A stretch of DNA of 64,000 nt from Sphingobacterium sp. BN32 (GTDB taxonomy: Bacteria; Bacteroidota; Bacteroidia; Sphingobacteriales; Sphingobacteriaceae). A program made the position numbers and the translations under genes. The stretch is taken from NCBI RefSeq assembly GCF_030503615.1, contig NZ_CP129963.1:496001-560000 (forward strand), in the 5' to 3' direction. Numbering within the stretch: position 1 is the stretch's first letter; every line of letters starts with the position of its first letter. Below, piece after piece: positions 8,610-18,197 of this stretch. Under the pieces are notes generated by a model that made no database searches, was not told where the DNA came from, and was given only the letters and a program-made list of their open reading frames with translations.

Positions 8610-8971
8610 AATCTTTTATTCTTGGCGGGTAAGTGATTTCGCTGTATCTTTTTCAAAAAATTTACAAGAGTGGTTTTTTAGGGTTAAAAAAATAAGTAAA
8701 GACTGCCCTTGTAACTTGATATCTACTGCTGTTGCTGGATCTACGCTGGATAAATTAAATGACTTATGTCATTTTTCCACAATTAATAGTTTCGATAAAT
8801 AGTTTCCAGACAATTAATAACAGTAATATTACCATTGCTCGCTAAAACTTGCACGAAAGTTGCAATTAGTTTAAGAGAGTTTTAAAATGCAAAATGTAAA
8901 AACGGTTAATTTTTAAATCAACGGTTTTTATTCGATAGAATCTCTAACTATTAATTTTCAAAACGAGAAAT

Positions 8972-9005
8972 GAGGCTGCTTTTCACACAAGCAGCCTCTC
9001 TTTTT
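8972..9005 (+). terminator. intrinsic terminator without an obvious gene
   Basis: A perfect 10 bp stem GAGGCTGCTT/AAGCAGCCTC with a 7 nt loop is followed by TCTTTTT. It lies 566 bp downstream of the EamA stop codon and 150 bp upstream of der. Confidence 0.8.
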
Positions 9006-9087
9006 AAGTGCTTTTCCCGTTCTGTCATCGCCGAATAAATATTCCATTGATTTTTGTATTGTATCACCAAGATGTTTGATTAAATCG

Positions 9088-9095
9088 TAACTTTG
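9088..9095 (+). promoter_or_regulatory. -7 box TAACTTTG upstream of der
   Basis: An exact TANNTTTG match, 61 bp before the der ATG and downstream of the terminator at 8972-9005, so der probably starts its own transcript. The -33 element is not clear. Confidence 0.4.
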
Positions 9096-9155
9096 TACCT
9101 TTACAAAAAGCTGAAATAATAAGTTGCCGAGAGGGTAACGAATCAATAGAATAAT

Positions 9156-10457
9156 ATGGCAAATATCGTAGCAATTGTTGGAAGACCGAATGTTGGTAAA
9201 TCTACCTTATACAATCGATTAACAGAAAGTCGTAAGGCTATCGTGGATGACTTCAGTGGAGTAACCCGCGATCGTCATTATGGACAAGCCGAGTGGATCG
9301 GCAAGAAATTTACAGTAATAGATACTGGTGGTTTTGTACATGGTTCTGACGACGTATTTGAAGCGGCAATTCGTGAGCAAGTGCATATTGCTATCGAAGA
9401 AGCTTCTGTCATCTTGTTTGTCGTTGATGTAACAACGGGAATAACAGACTTGGATGATGAGATTGCCGATATCCTACGCCGTAGTAAGAAGCCGGTATAC
9501 ATTGTTGCTAACAAAGTAGACAGTGCAAAGCAGGCCAATGACTCGGCCGAGTTCTATTCTTTCGGTCTTGGCGAACCTTATGATATTTCATCGATGACCG
9601 GATCTGGAACAGGTGAGTTATTGGATGAGGTGGTTAGCCATTTCGAAGTGGAAGATGAAGAAGAGTCCACTCTACCTAAGTTCACCATTGTTGGTCGTCC
9701 GAACGTGGGCAAATCATCTTTAACGAATGCACTATTAGGTAAAGAGCGGAACATCGTGACGCCGATTGCAGGAACTACACGTGATGCCATCCGCATTCAT
9801 TATAATCAATTCGGACATGAATTCTTATTAGTTGATACCGCTGGTCTTCGCCGTAAGTCGAAGGTGAATGAGAACATCGAGTTCTATTCCGTAATGCGCA
9901 CAATTAAAGCTTTAGAGGATTCTGATGTTGTTATCTTGATGATCGATGCCAAGGATGGCATTGAAGCACAGGATATCAATATCTTCCACCTAGCAGAGAA
10001 AAACAAAAAAGGTATTGTTATTCTTGTTAACAAATGGGATACCATTGAGAAAGATCATAAAACAGCGAAGCAGTTCGAGGATACGATCCGTAAAAAGATC
10101 GCTCCTTTCTCCGATGTTCCTATCTTATTTACTTCCGTAACAGAGAAGCAACGTATCTTCAAGACCGTTGAGACTGCGATGGAAGTGTATAACAACAAGA
10201 CCAAGAAAATCCCTACGTCGAAACTAAACGACGTGATGTTGGATATCATCGAGAACTTTCCTCCACCATCCACCAAAGGGAAATACATCAAGATCAAGTA
10301 TGTAACACAGTTGCCAGGCAGATCTCCAATGTTTGCTTTCTTCTGTAATCTACCTCAGTATATCAAAGATCCATATAAGCGCTTTGTTGAAAACAAACTG
10401 CGCGAGAACTTTGATTTCTCAGGTGTTCCTATTCAAATATTCTTTAGACAAAAATAA
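9156..10457 (+). CDS. der: ribosome-assembly GTPase Der (EngA)
   Basis: Der is an essential GTPase with two G domains that acts in 50S subunit maturation. The 433-residue protein has both P-loops, GRPNVGKS near residue 8 and again at residues 180-187. Each domain has its DTGG/DTAG G3 motif and its NKVD or NKWD G4 motif. A C-terminal KH-like domain runs from about residue 350 and contains [11 protein letters not shown]. The length is normal (430-490). cysS follows after 16 bp and is probably co-transcribed. Confidence 0.97.
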   Translation: MANIVAIVGRPNVGKSTLYNRLTESRKAIVDDFSGVTRDRHYGQAEWIGKKFTVIDTGGFVHGSDDVFEAAIREQVHIAIEEASVILFVVDVTTGITDLDDEIADILRRSKKPVYIVANKVDSAKQANDSAEFYSFGLGEPYDISSMTGSGTGELLDEVVSHFEVEDEEESTLPKFTIVGRPNVGKSSLTNALLGKERNIVTPIAGTTRDAIRIHYNQFGHEFLLVDTAGLRRKSKVNENIEFYSVMRTIKALEDSDVVILMIDAKDGIEAQDINIFHLAEKNKKGIVILVNKWDTIEKDHKTAKQFEDTIRKKIAPFSDVPILFTSVTEKQRIFKTVETAMEVYNNKTKKIPTSKLNDVMLDIIENFPPPSTKGKYIKIKYVTQLPGRSPMFAFFCNLPQYIKDPYKRFVENKLRENFDFSGVPIQIFFRQK

Positions 10458-10473
10458 GCTACCGTCAATCGCT

Positions 10474-11940
10474 ATGCAGCACAACTTAGTATTGTACAAT
10501 ACCCTGACTCGTAAGAAGGAGAAATTCGAACCTATACATCCCAACTTGGTTGGTATGTATGTTTGTGGTCCAACGGTTTACAGTGATGTACATTTAGGGA
10601 ACTGTAGAACCTTCGTGTCGTTTGATCTTATCTTTCGCTACCTGCTTCATCTAGGGTATAAAGTGCGTTATGTACGCAATATCACTGACGCAGGGCACTT
10701 AGAAGGTGACAATGATGAGGGCGATGATAAGTTTGCAAAGAAAGCGAAGTTAGAACAGCTGGAGCCAATGGAAATTGTACAAAAGTACACCATAGGCTTT
10801 CACGATGTCTTGCGCTTATTCAACACCTTACCTCCGAGTATTGAACCAACAGCGACCGGACATATTTCCGAGCAGATCGAAATGGTTCAACAGATCATAG
10901 CGAATGGATATGCTTATGAGGTGGATGGAACGGTTTATTTTGATGTTGAAAAATACGTTAAAGAACATAACTATACGATCCTAACGAATCGTAATCTAGA
11001 AGATCTATTAAATAATACACGCGAGCTGGGCGGACAAGACGAAAAACGTGGTCGCCTCGACTTTGCATTATGGATTAAGGCTAAACCGGAACATATTATG
11101 CGCTGGCCTTCGCCTTGGGGCGTAGGATTCCCAGGTTGGCATATCGAATGTTCGGCCATGAGCAGAAAATACTTAGGCGATCAGTTCGATATACATGGCG
11201 GTGGAATGGACTTGGCCGCTACTCACCATACCAACGAAATCGCACAATCGCAGGCTTGTAACCATACGACACCAGCGAAATACTGGATGCATACGAATAT
11301 GCTTACCGTGAATGGAGCGAGAATGTCGAAATCCGCAGGCAATGGATTTCTACCGGGCGAGCTCTTTACAGGAGACCATCCTTTATTGCAAAGAGGCTAT
11401 TCGCCAATGGCGGTACGCTTCTTCATGCTGCAAGCTCACTACAGAAGCACCTTAGACTTTTCAAATGAGGCTTTGGACGCTGCTGATAAAGGCTTCAAGC
11501 GCTTAATGACAGCAATTAGCTTACTCGATAAGATTACGGTATCCGCTAAATCTAACTTCGCGGATCTGAAGGCAATCAAAGAGAAATGCTACGCAGCGAT
11601 GGACGATGACTTCAATAGCCCTGTGCTTATCGCGGAATTATTTGAAGTGGTTCGTATCATCAACTCGATCTATGATGGTAAACTAACAATCAATCAGGCT
11701 GATCTTGAAGACTTGAAAAGCTTTGTTCATGCCTTCGTATTCGATATCCTAGGATTGAAGGATGATCAATTAGAAAACACAGACAACGTCGATGATTTGA
11801 TGCAGATCATTATTGATTTGCGTAATGACGCCAAGAAGAATAAAGACTTTGTTACCTCAGATCGAATTCGCGAACACCTAACTGCGATTGGTATTCAACT
11901 GAAAGACAGTAAGGATGGTACACTTTGGAATAAGATTTGA
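10474..11940 (+). CDS. cysS: cysteinyl-tRNA synthetase
   Basis: CysS charges tRNA-Cys in the cytoplasm. The 488-residue protein has the class I features: GMYVCGPTVYSDVHLGN with a zinc-ligand Cys and the HIGH-type HLGN, GWHIECSAMS with the second Cys ligand, and GGGMDLAATHHTNEIAQS with the His and Glu ligands. The KMSKS-type loop is ARMSKSAGN. The C-terminal anticodon-binding DALR-like domain ends with SDRIREHLTAIGIQLKDSKDGT. The frame is open further upstream into der, but the ATG at 10474 gives the normal N-terminus (MQHNLVLYNTLTRKKE), so I start there. Confidence 0.97.
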   Translation: MQHNLVLYNTLTRKKEKFEPIHPNLVGMYVCGPTVYSDVHLGNCRTFVSFDLIFRYLLHLGYKVRYVRNITDAGHLEGDNDEGDDKFAKKAKLEQLEPMEIVQKYTIGFHDVLRLFNTLPPSIEPTATGHISEQIEMVQQIIANGYAYEVDGTVYFDVEKYVKEHNYTILTNRNLEDLLNNTRELGGQDEKRGRLDFALWIKAKPEHIMRWPSPWGVGFPGWHIECSAMSRKYLGDQFDIHGGGMDLAATHHTNEIAQSQACNHTTPAKYWMHTNMLTVNGARMSKSAGNGFLPGELFTGDHPLLQRGYSPMAVRFFMLQAHYRSTLDFSNEALDAADKGFKRLMTAISLLDKITVSAKSNFADLKAIKEKCYAAMDDDFNSPVLIAELFEVVRIINSIYDGKLTINQADLEDLKSFVHAFVFDILGLKDDQLENTDNVDDLMQIIIDLRNDAKKNKDFVTSDRIREHLTAIGIQLKDSKDGTLWNKI

Positions 11941-11962
11941 TTACTAAGGTAAAATTTGTACA

Positions 11963-12823
11963 ATGATTAAAAAAAAGGCCTTTACTGTATTAACAACAGC
12001 ATTAATAGCCTTATCAAGTTATGGTCAGTTACCAGACAAGATAGGGGGACTGTTAACAGTAGATCGAACGGCAGCAAATCTTTCAAAAACAGTAAATCCA
12101 CACACCGGATTAAAATACATGGTAGACAAAGAGTCTACTTTCTTTGTGCCATCTCCGGTAAATGCGGTTAACTATTTAGATAATCGTCCGAATATTCCAG
12201 ATGTACTGACCTGGAATCCCAACTTCGTATTGGTATCCCGAAGTTTAGATTGGGGTGTAACGTCAGGTCCCTTGGAGTTTCAAAAAGTAGGGGCGATCAA
12301 ACGCTATGGCCAGTACCTAACGGTATGGAGAAGAGATAAGAAAGGTAACTGGAAGGCTCATATCCGTGCGGAAGTAGAAAACTTCGGAAAAGGGAAAGCA
12401 AGTCCTTTAGAATATTACGAACCAGATGATAAAACTTATCTTAAGCATCGCTCAGATAAACGCTTAGCACAGCGTGAAGAAGTCGTATTGCAAACGGATG
12501 AGTTGTTCTCGACGATCTTAAAAGCGGATACCAGAACCGGTTACAACGAGTTTATGGCAGACGACGCTCGCTTCTACTTTCCTTGGCAAGCAGAAATCGA
12601 AGGCAGAGACAAGATTCTCGCGTTCCTGAAGAAAGAGCGCATCGAGATCGATACGGATCCTACAGGAGTCGGGCGTGCCTACAGTGGCGAATTCGCCTAT
12701 ACCAACGGCACGGCGACCGTCGGTATGAAAGATAAGGTTGTGAAGTTTAACTACGTACGTATCTGGCAATTGAAAGAAGACTTCCAATGGAAAGTAATTT
12801 TAGAAATGATGTTCGAAAGATAA
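11963..12823 (+). CDS. secreted NTF2-like (SnoaL/DUF4440-type) domain protein
   Basis: The product is 286 residues with a Sec signal peptide (MIKKKAFTVLTTALIALSSY ending near residue 21). The second half, from about residue 170, looks like an NTF2-like cone fold: a first helix VLQTDELFSTILKADTRTGY, then a GRDKILAFLKKE helix and strands ending WQLKEDFQWKVILEM. In SnoaL/DUF4440 proteins this fold forms a ligand pocket or small enzyme, but the activity here is unknown. The first half also has WRRDKKGNWKAHI, resembling the closing strand of such a domain, so it may be a second, degenerate copy. The gene starts 22 bp after cysS and ends at a strong terminator. Confidence 0.65.
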   Translation: MIKKKAFTVLTTALIALSSYGQLPDKIGGLLTVDRTAANLSKTVNPHTGLKYMVDKESTFFVPSPVNAVNYLDNRPNIPDVLTWNPNFVLVSRSLDWGVTSGPLEFQKVGAIKRYGQYLTVWRRDKKGNWKAHIRAEVENFGKGKASPLEYYEPDDKTYLKHRSDKRLAQREEVVLQTDELFSTILKADTRTGYNEFMADDARFYFPWQAEIEGRDKILAFLKKERIEIDTDPTGVGRAYSGEFAYTNGTATVGMKDKVVKFNYVRIWQLKEDFQWKVILEMMFER

Positions 12824-12835
12824 TCGACAACAGAT

Positions 12836-12877
12836 AAAAAAAGAAAAGCGAACCAATCGGTTCGCTTTTCTTTTTTT
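12836..12877. terminator. bidirectional intrinsic terminator
   Basis: The inverted repeat AAAAGCGAACC/GGTTCGCTTTT is flanked by A-runs on the left and T-runs on the right. It can therefore end both the plus-strand der-cysS unit and the convergent peptidyl-prolyl isomerase gene. Confidence 0.85.
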
Positions 12878-12891
12878 ATGCTTTCAGGCGT

Positions 12892-14262
12892 TTACTTCGC
12901 TGCGATATCATTATCGGTAGGAGTAAGCCATACTTTCAATTCTTCACACTGATGGAAATCATCGCTGACGTGTACAAAGGTTGCCTTGGTCTTTTTCTCG
13001 AACCATTCGCTTAGCTTTCTACGCGTCTTATCCTCTTGCGCAGCCTCTTGTATCTTCGCGAAATCTTGCTCTAAACTAGCTTTATGCGGCGGTATACGCG
13101 TCTTTAAGTAGTTGAATTTATAGGCCACTTGTCCCGTTCTATCGGTAAACTGGAAGGGCTTTGAGTATTCGCCAGGTTGTAATGGATCAATCGCTACGAA
13201 TAATTCCTTCTCCAACATATCCACCGGGATTAGTGTCGTTCTGGATTGGGACTGTTCGTTGATCACCATACCACCGTTGAATTTTGTCTCTTTATTATCA
13301 GAGTATAAAGATGCAGCGGTATGGAATGGAAGCTTGCCGGACGACACTTTCTCATAGATACTGTCGATCTTCGCTTTCGTACGCTCTAAGCTCGCTGTGG
13401 TTGGCTTTGTTTTGATCAAGACGTGTCTTACATTCACCTCTTCACCACGGCGCTCTAATACCTGTAAAAAGTGAAATCCAAACTGTGTCTCAAATACGGG
13501 TGAAACTTCACCTTCTTTTAATTTGAAGGCCATTGCCGAGAATTCCTTCACATAGGCATCACGGGTTGCGAAACCTAACTCACCACCATAAGGGGCAGAA
13601 CCATCTTCAGAGTAGAAACGTGCAACCGTACCGAAGTCGGTTCCATCAATTACTTGCTTTCTATAACCCTCCGCTTTCTCACGGAATACATTTTTCTCTT
13701 CTTTCGTCAATACCGGGTTTACGACGATCTCGCCAATCTCCACCTCTGTATTGAAACTTGGTAAGCTATCCTGGTTCAAGCCCTCGAAATAGCGTTTTAC
13801 CTCTTGTGGTGTAATCGTGATTTTCTGAACGATCGTTCCTTGAAGCTTGTTAGCCTTCAATTGTTCAGAAAGAATTGGTCTCATCTCTTCTTTGTACTGT
13901 AACAAAGAACGTTTCAAGAAGCCTTCTAAGCGTTCCTGACTTCCCGCACGACGAACCATTTCGCGCATACGAGCATTCAATTGATCATCAACCTCCGATT
14001 CCGTCACTTCGACCGAGTCGATTACCGCTTGCTGCGCAAGCAATTTCGTCATAATCAATTGCTGCAAAGCCGTACACTTGAAATCATCATCCGGTGTCCC
14101 GCCGTTCGCAAGATACTGCATGTACTGATTGTCAATGTCGGATTGTAAGATAATGCCCGAGCCCACAGTTGCAACCACACGGTCAATAAGCCTTTCCTGA
14201 GCATTCACCCCGATGGAACAAAACGTCAGTAAAAGTGTTATTATAGTAAAAAGGTTCTTCAT
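12892..14262 (-). CDS. SurA-like periplasmic peptidyl-prolyl isomerase/chaperone
   Basis: This 456-residue parvulin-type protein probably guides outer-membrane proteins through the periplasm. A signal peptide ends at about residue 21 (CSIGVNAQ). An N-terminal SurA-like helical domain follows (LIDRVVATVGSGIILQSDID). There are two PpiC-type regions. The first, at about residues 175-275, has the motifs YSEDGSAPYGGELGF and FGFHFLQVLERR. The second, at about 278-390, begins NVRHVLIKTKP and includes FNGGMV. It faces the NTF2-like gene across a shared terminator. Outer-membrane clients could include the SusC receptors encoded in this window; that is inference. Confidence 0.88.
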   Translation of the reverse strand: MKNLFTIITLLLTFCSIGVNAQERLIDRVVATVGSGIILQSDIDNQYMQYLANGGTPDDDFKCTALQQLIMTKLLAQQAVIDSVEVTESEVDDQLNARMREMVRRAGSQERLEGFLKRSLLQYKEEMRPILSEQLKANKLQGTIVQKITITPQEVKRYFEGLNQDSLPSFNTEVEIGEIVVNPVLTKEEKNVFREKAEGYRKQVIDGTDFGTVARFYSEDGSAPYGGELGFATRDAYVKEFSAMAFKLKEGEVSPVFETQFGFHFLQVLERRGEEVNVRHVLIKTKPTTASLERTKAKIDSIYEKVSSGKLPFHTAASLYSDNKETKFNGGMVINEQSQSRTTLIPVDMLEKELFVAIDPLQPGEYSKPFQFTDRTGQVAYKFNYLKTRIPPHKASLEQDFAKIQEAAQEDKTRRKLSEWFEKKTKATFVHVSDDFHQCEELKVWLTPTDNDIAAK

Positions 14263-14434
14263 TCTTTTATAGTCAATCTAGATGAGATAGTCTAGGGGCA
14301 AAATTATTAAATATTATGCCTTTTTTCTACATTTATACCATAATAAATAATATAAAGTAAAAATACTATCCTCACACTGGCGCTAAAATACCTATTTGAA
14401 GATAAACTTACTGTGTTTTAACCATATTTAACAG

Positions 14435-15532
14435 ATGAAAAAAACTTGCCTGATCCTACTCATTTCGATAATGACTGCACACTTTACATATGCACAAAAT
14501 CAACTTGTTCCCCTGTTCGTAGGGACCTATACGTCGAAGGGCGGAAGCAAAGGAATCTCTTCTTATTTGTTCGATCAGGTCACTGGGAATTATGATTTGA
14601 TAAGTGAAGTGGAAACACCAAACCCATCTTTTTTAGCACGCACAGATAAGTTTTTGGTAGCAGTAAACGAGTTGGGCGACGGTAACCAATCCATCTCATC
14701 TTTTAATCTTGCTGATGAGACTTTGACTTTCGAGAATAAAGTTTCCACCAAGGGAGGAGCACCCTGCCACGTGCTATTGGGAGATAAAGGACGCTATGCA
14801 GTCGTTTCCAACTACTCCGGCGGTTCTTTAGCGTTATTTAGTATCGATGAGAATGGTCATATATCTGAAATGGACGATTACCGCGAGTTTAAAGGAAGCA
14901 GCGTTGATCCGAAACGCCAGAGCAAATCGCATATCCATTCAGCGTTTATGGGGCCTGATAAATCAATCTATGTCTCCGATCTGGGTGCCGATATGATCTA
15001 TGTCTTTGACGTCGTTAAAGACGGAACAAAGTATCAATTTAAAGAAAAAGAATCAATTGCTGTTACAAAGGGAGGTGGACCCAGACATATTGCATTCCAT
15101 CCTAAAGGAAAAACCATGTATTCCTTGCAGGAACTGACTGGAGATATCGTGGTTTTTAAGAAAGAAAAGAAGAGCTGGAAGCAATCGCAGATCATCAATA
15201 TGAATGGTGCCGATTTCAAAGGTCAACATGGCGCTGCAGACTTGAAAATATCGCCTGACGGCAAATTCCTTTACAGTACCAATCGCACTGATGCAAATAC
15301 CGTCTCGGTCTTTGCCATTAAAAGAGACGGTTCCCTAGAATTGAAACAAGTGATATCTGCCTTAGGGACTGGTCCTAGAAATTTAAATATAACGCCAAAC
15401 GGGAGGTATGTATTGGTTGCCAATCAATTGACAGATCAAATCGTGGTATTTGCGAGAGATTTAAAATCGGGCTTGCTGCGGGATCACGGTAGAAGAATCG
15501 AGCTGTCCAAACCGGTCTGCATTATCTTTTAA
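14435..15532 (+). CDS. secreted lactonase-like seven-bladed beta-propeller (6-phosphogluconolactonase/YbhE family)
   Basis: The 365-residue protein has a signal peptide (cleavage near residue 20, TYAQ). It opens with the family hallmark LFVGTYTSKGGSKGISSYLFD, followed by repeated blades such as GGAPCHVLLGDKGRYAVVSNYSGG, GGGPRHIAFHPKGKTMYSLQE and GTGPRNLNITPNGRYVLVANQ. Cytoplasmic relatives hydrolyse 6-phosphogluconolactone; the signal peptide here points to the periplasm, so a different lactone is likely. The 3' end overlaps the convergent mrpG stop by 4 bp, leaving no room for a separate terminator. Confidence 0.85.
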   Translation: MKKTCLILLISIMTAHFTYAQNQLVPLFVGTYTSKGGSKGISSYLFDQVTGNYDLISEVETPNPSFLARTDKFLVAVNELGDGNQSISSFNLADETLTFENKVSTKGGAPCHVLLGDKGRYAVVSNYSGGSLALFSIDENGHISEMDDYREFKGSSVDPKRQSKSHIHSAFMGPDKSIYVSDLGADMIYVFDVVKDGTKYQFKEKESIAVTKGGGPRHIAFHPKGKTMYSLQELTGDIVVFKKEKKSWKQSQIINMNGADFKGQHGAADLKISPDGKFLYSTNRTDANTVSVFAIKRDGSLELKQVISALGTGPRNLNITPNGRYVLVANQLTDQIVVFARDLKSGLLRDHGRRIELSKPVCIIF

Positions 15533-15945
15533 TCCGTAGCATCTTCGGTATCGGCGATATTGTCTTTTTCTGTCTTATCCGCTTTGCTAGGGTCGCTTTC
15601 TAGGATATTCTTCTCATGATTATACATGCCCTGCAGTTGATCGATGACAGTACCTTTCCAAAGTGGGGTGTCCGTCGTGTAAGCTGCACGGCCAATCATA
15701 TGGGCGGCGATCGGAGCAGTAAGAATCAAAAAGAAAATAATAGCGATAGACTTCGTCGTGACCGATACATCATCAGGGAACATAATGGCCGCGCAGATCA
15801 ACAATAAACCTACGCCCAAAGTCGATGCCTTGACCGTGACAGACAGGCGGAGATAAAAATCAGGCATCCGAAGGACACCGATCGATGCGAAGAGGATCGA
15901 CAATGCGCCCACTGTACTTAATACTGCTAAAATAATATCAATCAT
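15529..15945 (-). CDS. mrpG: Na+/H+ antiporter subunit MrpG
   Basis: MrpG is one of the small hydrophobic subunits of the multi-subunit Mrp antiporter in the inner membrane. The 138-residue protein has three membrane helices in the first 95 residues (motif ASIGVLRMPDFYLRLSVTVKASTLG, spanning about residues 20-44). A charged tail of about 40 residues is rich in Asp, Glu and Lys. It is the last gene of the mrpABCDEFG operon and overlaps mrpF by 8 bp. Confidence 0.93.
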   Translation of the reverse strand: MIDIILAVLSTVGALSILFASIGVLRMPDFYLRLSVTVKASTLGVGLLLICAAIMFPDDVSVTTKSIAIIFFLILTAPIAAHMIGRAAYTTDTPLWKGTVIDQLQGMYNHEKNILESDPSKADKTEKDNIADTEDATD

Positions 15946-16210
15946 CGCGTTGTTTTTCTATGTAATACGAAAAGGCGATTGTACCTAAAAAGGCAATAAG
16001 CGCCAAAATAATAGCTACGTCCAACAGAACTTCCTGCTCTTGTCGGATACTGTATACCGTGATAATCCCAATACCAATAGTGATGATAAGATCCAGCGCA
16101 ATCACGCGATCCACTACGGTAGGTCCTTTGAACAAACGGATAAAGACCAGCAAAACCGAAATGGTCAAGATGGGTAAAATCACAAAATCAAAATACGCTT
16201 CTAAACTCAT
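15938..16210 (-). CDS. mrpF: Na+/H+ antiporter subunit MrpF
   Basis: This 90-residue protein with three membrane helices has the MrpF motif FKGPTVVDRVIALDLI around residues 27-42. MrpF is a required small subunit of the seven-subunit Mrp complex. The gene overlaps mrpE by 4 bp upstream and mrpG by 8 bp downstream, indicating translational coupling. Confidence 0.95.
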   Translation of the reverse strand: MSLEAYFDFVILPILTISVLLVFIRLFKGPTVVDRVIALDLIITIGIGIITVYSIRQEQEVLLDVAIILALIAFLGTIAFSYYIEKQRDD

Positions 16211-16683
16211 CTTATGATCTCTAATAATCTTCGTTCAACCCCTGTTTTTAACTGTCTAATAAATTGCTGTTCATCCTTCAGATACATGACGTGGATGTAA
16301 ATAGCCTTTTTATCGTCGCTAATGTCGATAATCAGCGTTCCTGGTGTCAGTGAAATAAAAGTCGACAGCAAATTGATCTCAAAATCTGTCTTGGTATTCA
16401 CCGGATAACGGACGATGCCAGGTTTGAAGAAATACTTCGGTGTAACAACATCATAGGCTACCTGAATATTCGCTTTGAGCAACTCGTAAAGGAAATAGAA
16501 AAAGAAGGAAATAATCTTCGGCACCCGATAGAAGTAGCGCTGATCTGTTTCATTCCTGTTCATGATCCACAGCACGCCAAACCCTAATAAATAGCCAAAC
16601 AAAAAGTTTGAATATAAAAGGGAGCCCGATAGTGCTACCCAAATAAAGGATAGCAATAAGTTCATCAAGAAAAACTTAATCAT
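16207..16683 (-). CDS. mrpE: Na+/H+ antiporter subunit MrpE
   Basis: MrpE has 158 residues. Two or three membrane helices occupy the first half (FLMNLLLSFIWVALSG, FLFGYLLGFGVLWIMNR), followed by the characteristic soluble domain with STFISLTPGTLIIDISDD and IYIHVMYLKD. In the complex it is needed for assembly. The gene overlaps mrpD by 4 bp upstream and mrpF by 4 bp downstream. Confidence 0.95.
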   Translation of the reverse strand: MIKFFLMNLLLSFIWVALSGSLLYSNFLFGYLLGFGVLWIMNRNETDQRYFYRVPKIISFFFYFLYELLKANIQVAYDVVTPKYFFKPGIVRYPVNTKTDFEINLLSTFISLTPGTLIIDISDDKKAIYIHVMYLKDEQQFIRQLKTGVERRLLEIIR

Positions 16684-18197
16684 TTCTCAAAAACTTTATC
16701 ACCCAATACCGTACGTACGTATGAGCTTGTATCCAACAATTCGTTACTTATGCGATCTACAGCAATGACAATGTTCTCCGCATTTAAGCCGATATATAAA
16801 GTTACCGAACATAAAAGTAGAATCGGCATCACCAATAATAGTTTCTTGAAAGGAGGTAGCTCCTTAAACTTATCTTCCATCACGCTCTCATCAGGACATT
16901 TCTTCCAAAATACATCCGCCCACATCTTTGCGATGACATACATGGTTACTAAGCTTCCTACAATCAACGCTCCAACAAAGAAATAATGCTTCCCTACGAA
17001 AGCTTCCTGAAAAAGGTAGATTTTAGGCCAGAAGCCTGATAATGGCGGAACACCAACCAAAGAAAAAAGCACCAAAGCAATAATCAATGATATCAGCGGA
17101 TAGGAGGCGTATAATCCACCTAATCGATTCATGTCCATTGTCCCGCGCACCTGACGTATATACCCCGCAATCAAGAACATATTTGTTTTGACCATGATGT
17201 CATGGATTAAGTAGAATACTGCGCCCATCAATGCAGCTTTGGTAAACATCGCAATACCGCCTAACATAAAACCGATATGACAGACAATTAAATAAGAAAA
17301 CAAGCGACGGATATTGGTTTTGATCAGGGCGCCAAAGGCTCCTGTCAAAATGGTTAAAACCGCCATGACCATCAGCAGATTCTTCGTAAACTCATCCGGG
17401 ATGAACATCAAACTGAACACCCGTAAAATTGCGTAGACCCCGACTTTCGTTAATAAACCACCAAAGGTTGCAGCAACGGCAGAAGGAGGTGTATGATAGG
17501 AAGAAGGCAACCAATAATAAAGCGGAAATACCGCAGACTTAATACCAAAACCTAATAGAAAGAAAATCGCCGCAATATCAATTAATGACTGATTATGAAA
17601 TTCACGAATGCGGATTGAAAGATCAGCCATATTCAATGAGCCGGTGATTCCGTAAAGAATACCGATGCCTGTCAAAAAGAATGTCGAGGCTAGAATATTC
17701 ATCGCCATATACTTTACAGCACCTTCCAGCTGCGCTTTTCGGCCGCCCAGCGTCATCAACACAAAAGAAGAGATAATGATCACCTCAAACCAAACATACA
17801 GGTTGAAGATATCGCCTGTTAAAAACGCCCCATTCAGCCCCATCAATAGGAAATGGAAAATAGGGAAGTAGCCATACAACATCCTTTGGCGTGCAATGCC
17901 CACGGATGAAAAAATCGAAACAGCAAATCCGGCAATAGAGGTCAACAAAACCATACTGACCGCCAATAAGTCGGCAACAAAGACAATTCCAAAGGGTGCT
18001 TCCCAGTTGGAAGCATTCATGGATAAGGTGCCTTCCGTATAAACCTTCGCAAAAAGACGGATCGCAATCAATAGCCCAATAAAGGCACCTCCAACACTAA
18101 TAAAGCGCTGCGTTACGGTTTTCCGCCAGGCAATAAGCTGCAGAATAGCCGTGAACAGGTGGATAAAAACAGGAGCTAAAATGTGGTTATCAATCAT
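16680..18197 (-). CDS. mrpD: Na+/H+ antiporter subunit MrpD
   Basis: MrpD is a large 505-residue antiporter-type subunit of about 14 membrane helices, homologous to the NuoL/M/N subunits of complex I. The proton_antipo_M region contains FNLYVWFEVIIISSFVLMTLG (with the key helix-5 Glu), LGFGIKSAVFPLYYWLPSSY and the helix with FYLIHDIMVKTNMFLIAGYI. It forms part of the ion path together with MrpA. The gene overlaps mrpC and mrpE by 4 bp each. Confidence 0.96.
   Translation of the reverse strand: MIDNHILAPVFIHLFTAILQLIAWRKTVTQRFISVGGAFIGLLIAIRLFAKVYTEGTLSMNASNWEAPFGIVFVADLLAVSMVLLTSIAGFAVSIFSSVGIARQRMLYGYFPIFHFLLMGLNGAFLTGDIFNLYVWFEVIIISSFVLMTLGGRKAQLEGAVKYMAMNILASTFFLTGIGILYGITGSLNMADLSIRIREFHNQSLIDIAAIFFLLGFGIKSAVFPLYYWLPSSYHTPPSAVAATFGGLLTKVGVYAILRVFSLMFIPDEFTKNLLMVMAVLTILTGAFGALIKTNIRRLFSYLIVCHIGFMLGGIAMFTKAALMGAVFYLIHDIMVKTNMFLIAGYIRQVRGTMDMNRLGGLYASYPLISLIIALVLFSLVGVPPLSGFWPKIYLFQEAFVGKHYFFVGALIVGSLVTMYVIAKMWADVFWKKCPDESVMEDKFKELPPFKKLLLVMPILLLCSVTLYIGLNAENIVIAVDRISNELLDTSSYVRTVLGDKVFEK

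Larger units (their letters stand above)
8407..9155. other. 749 bp non-coding stretch before der
   Basis: I see no convincing coding region. The stretch holds a 16 bp perfect palindrome (8594-8609), an imperfect hairpin ATGAC-ttat-GTCAT near 8760, a strong intrinsic terminator (8972-9005) and a TAACTTTG promoter box for der (9088-9095). The terminator lies 566 bp past the nearest upstream stop codon, so a short untranslated transcript could end there. I recognise no known RNA family in it. Confidence 0.5.

Noticed and set aside
10333-10473. N-terminal extension of the cysS frame into der
   Set aside because: It overlaps the end of der in another frame and is absent from the normal CysRS N-terminus; the ATG at 10474 fits the family.
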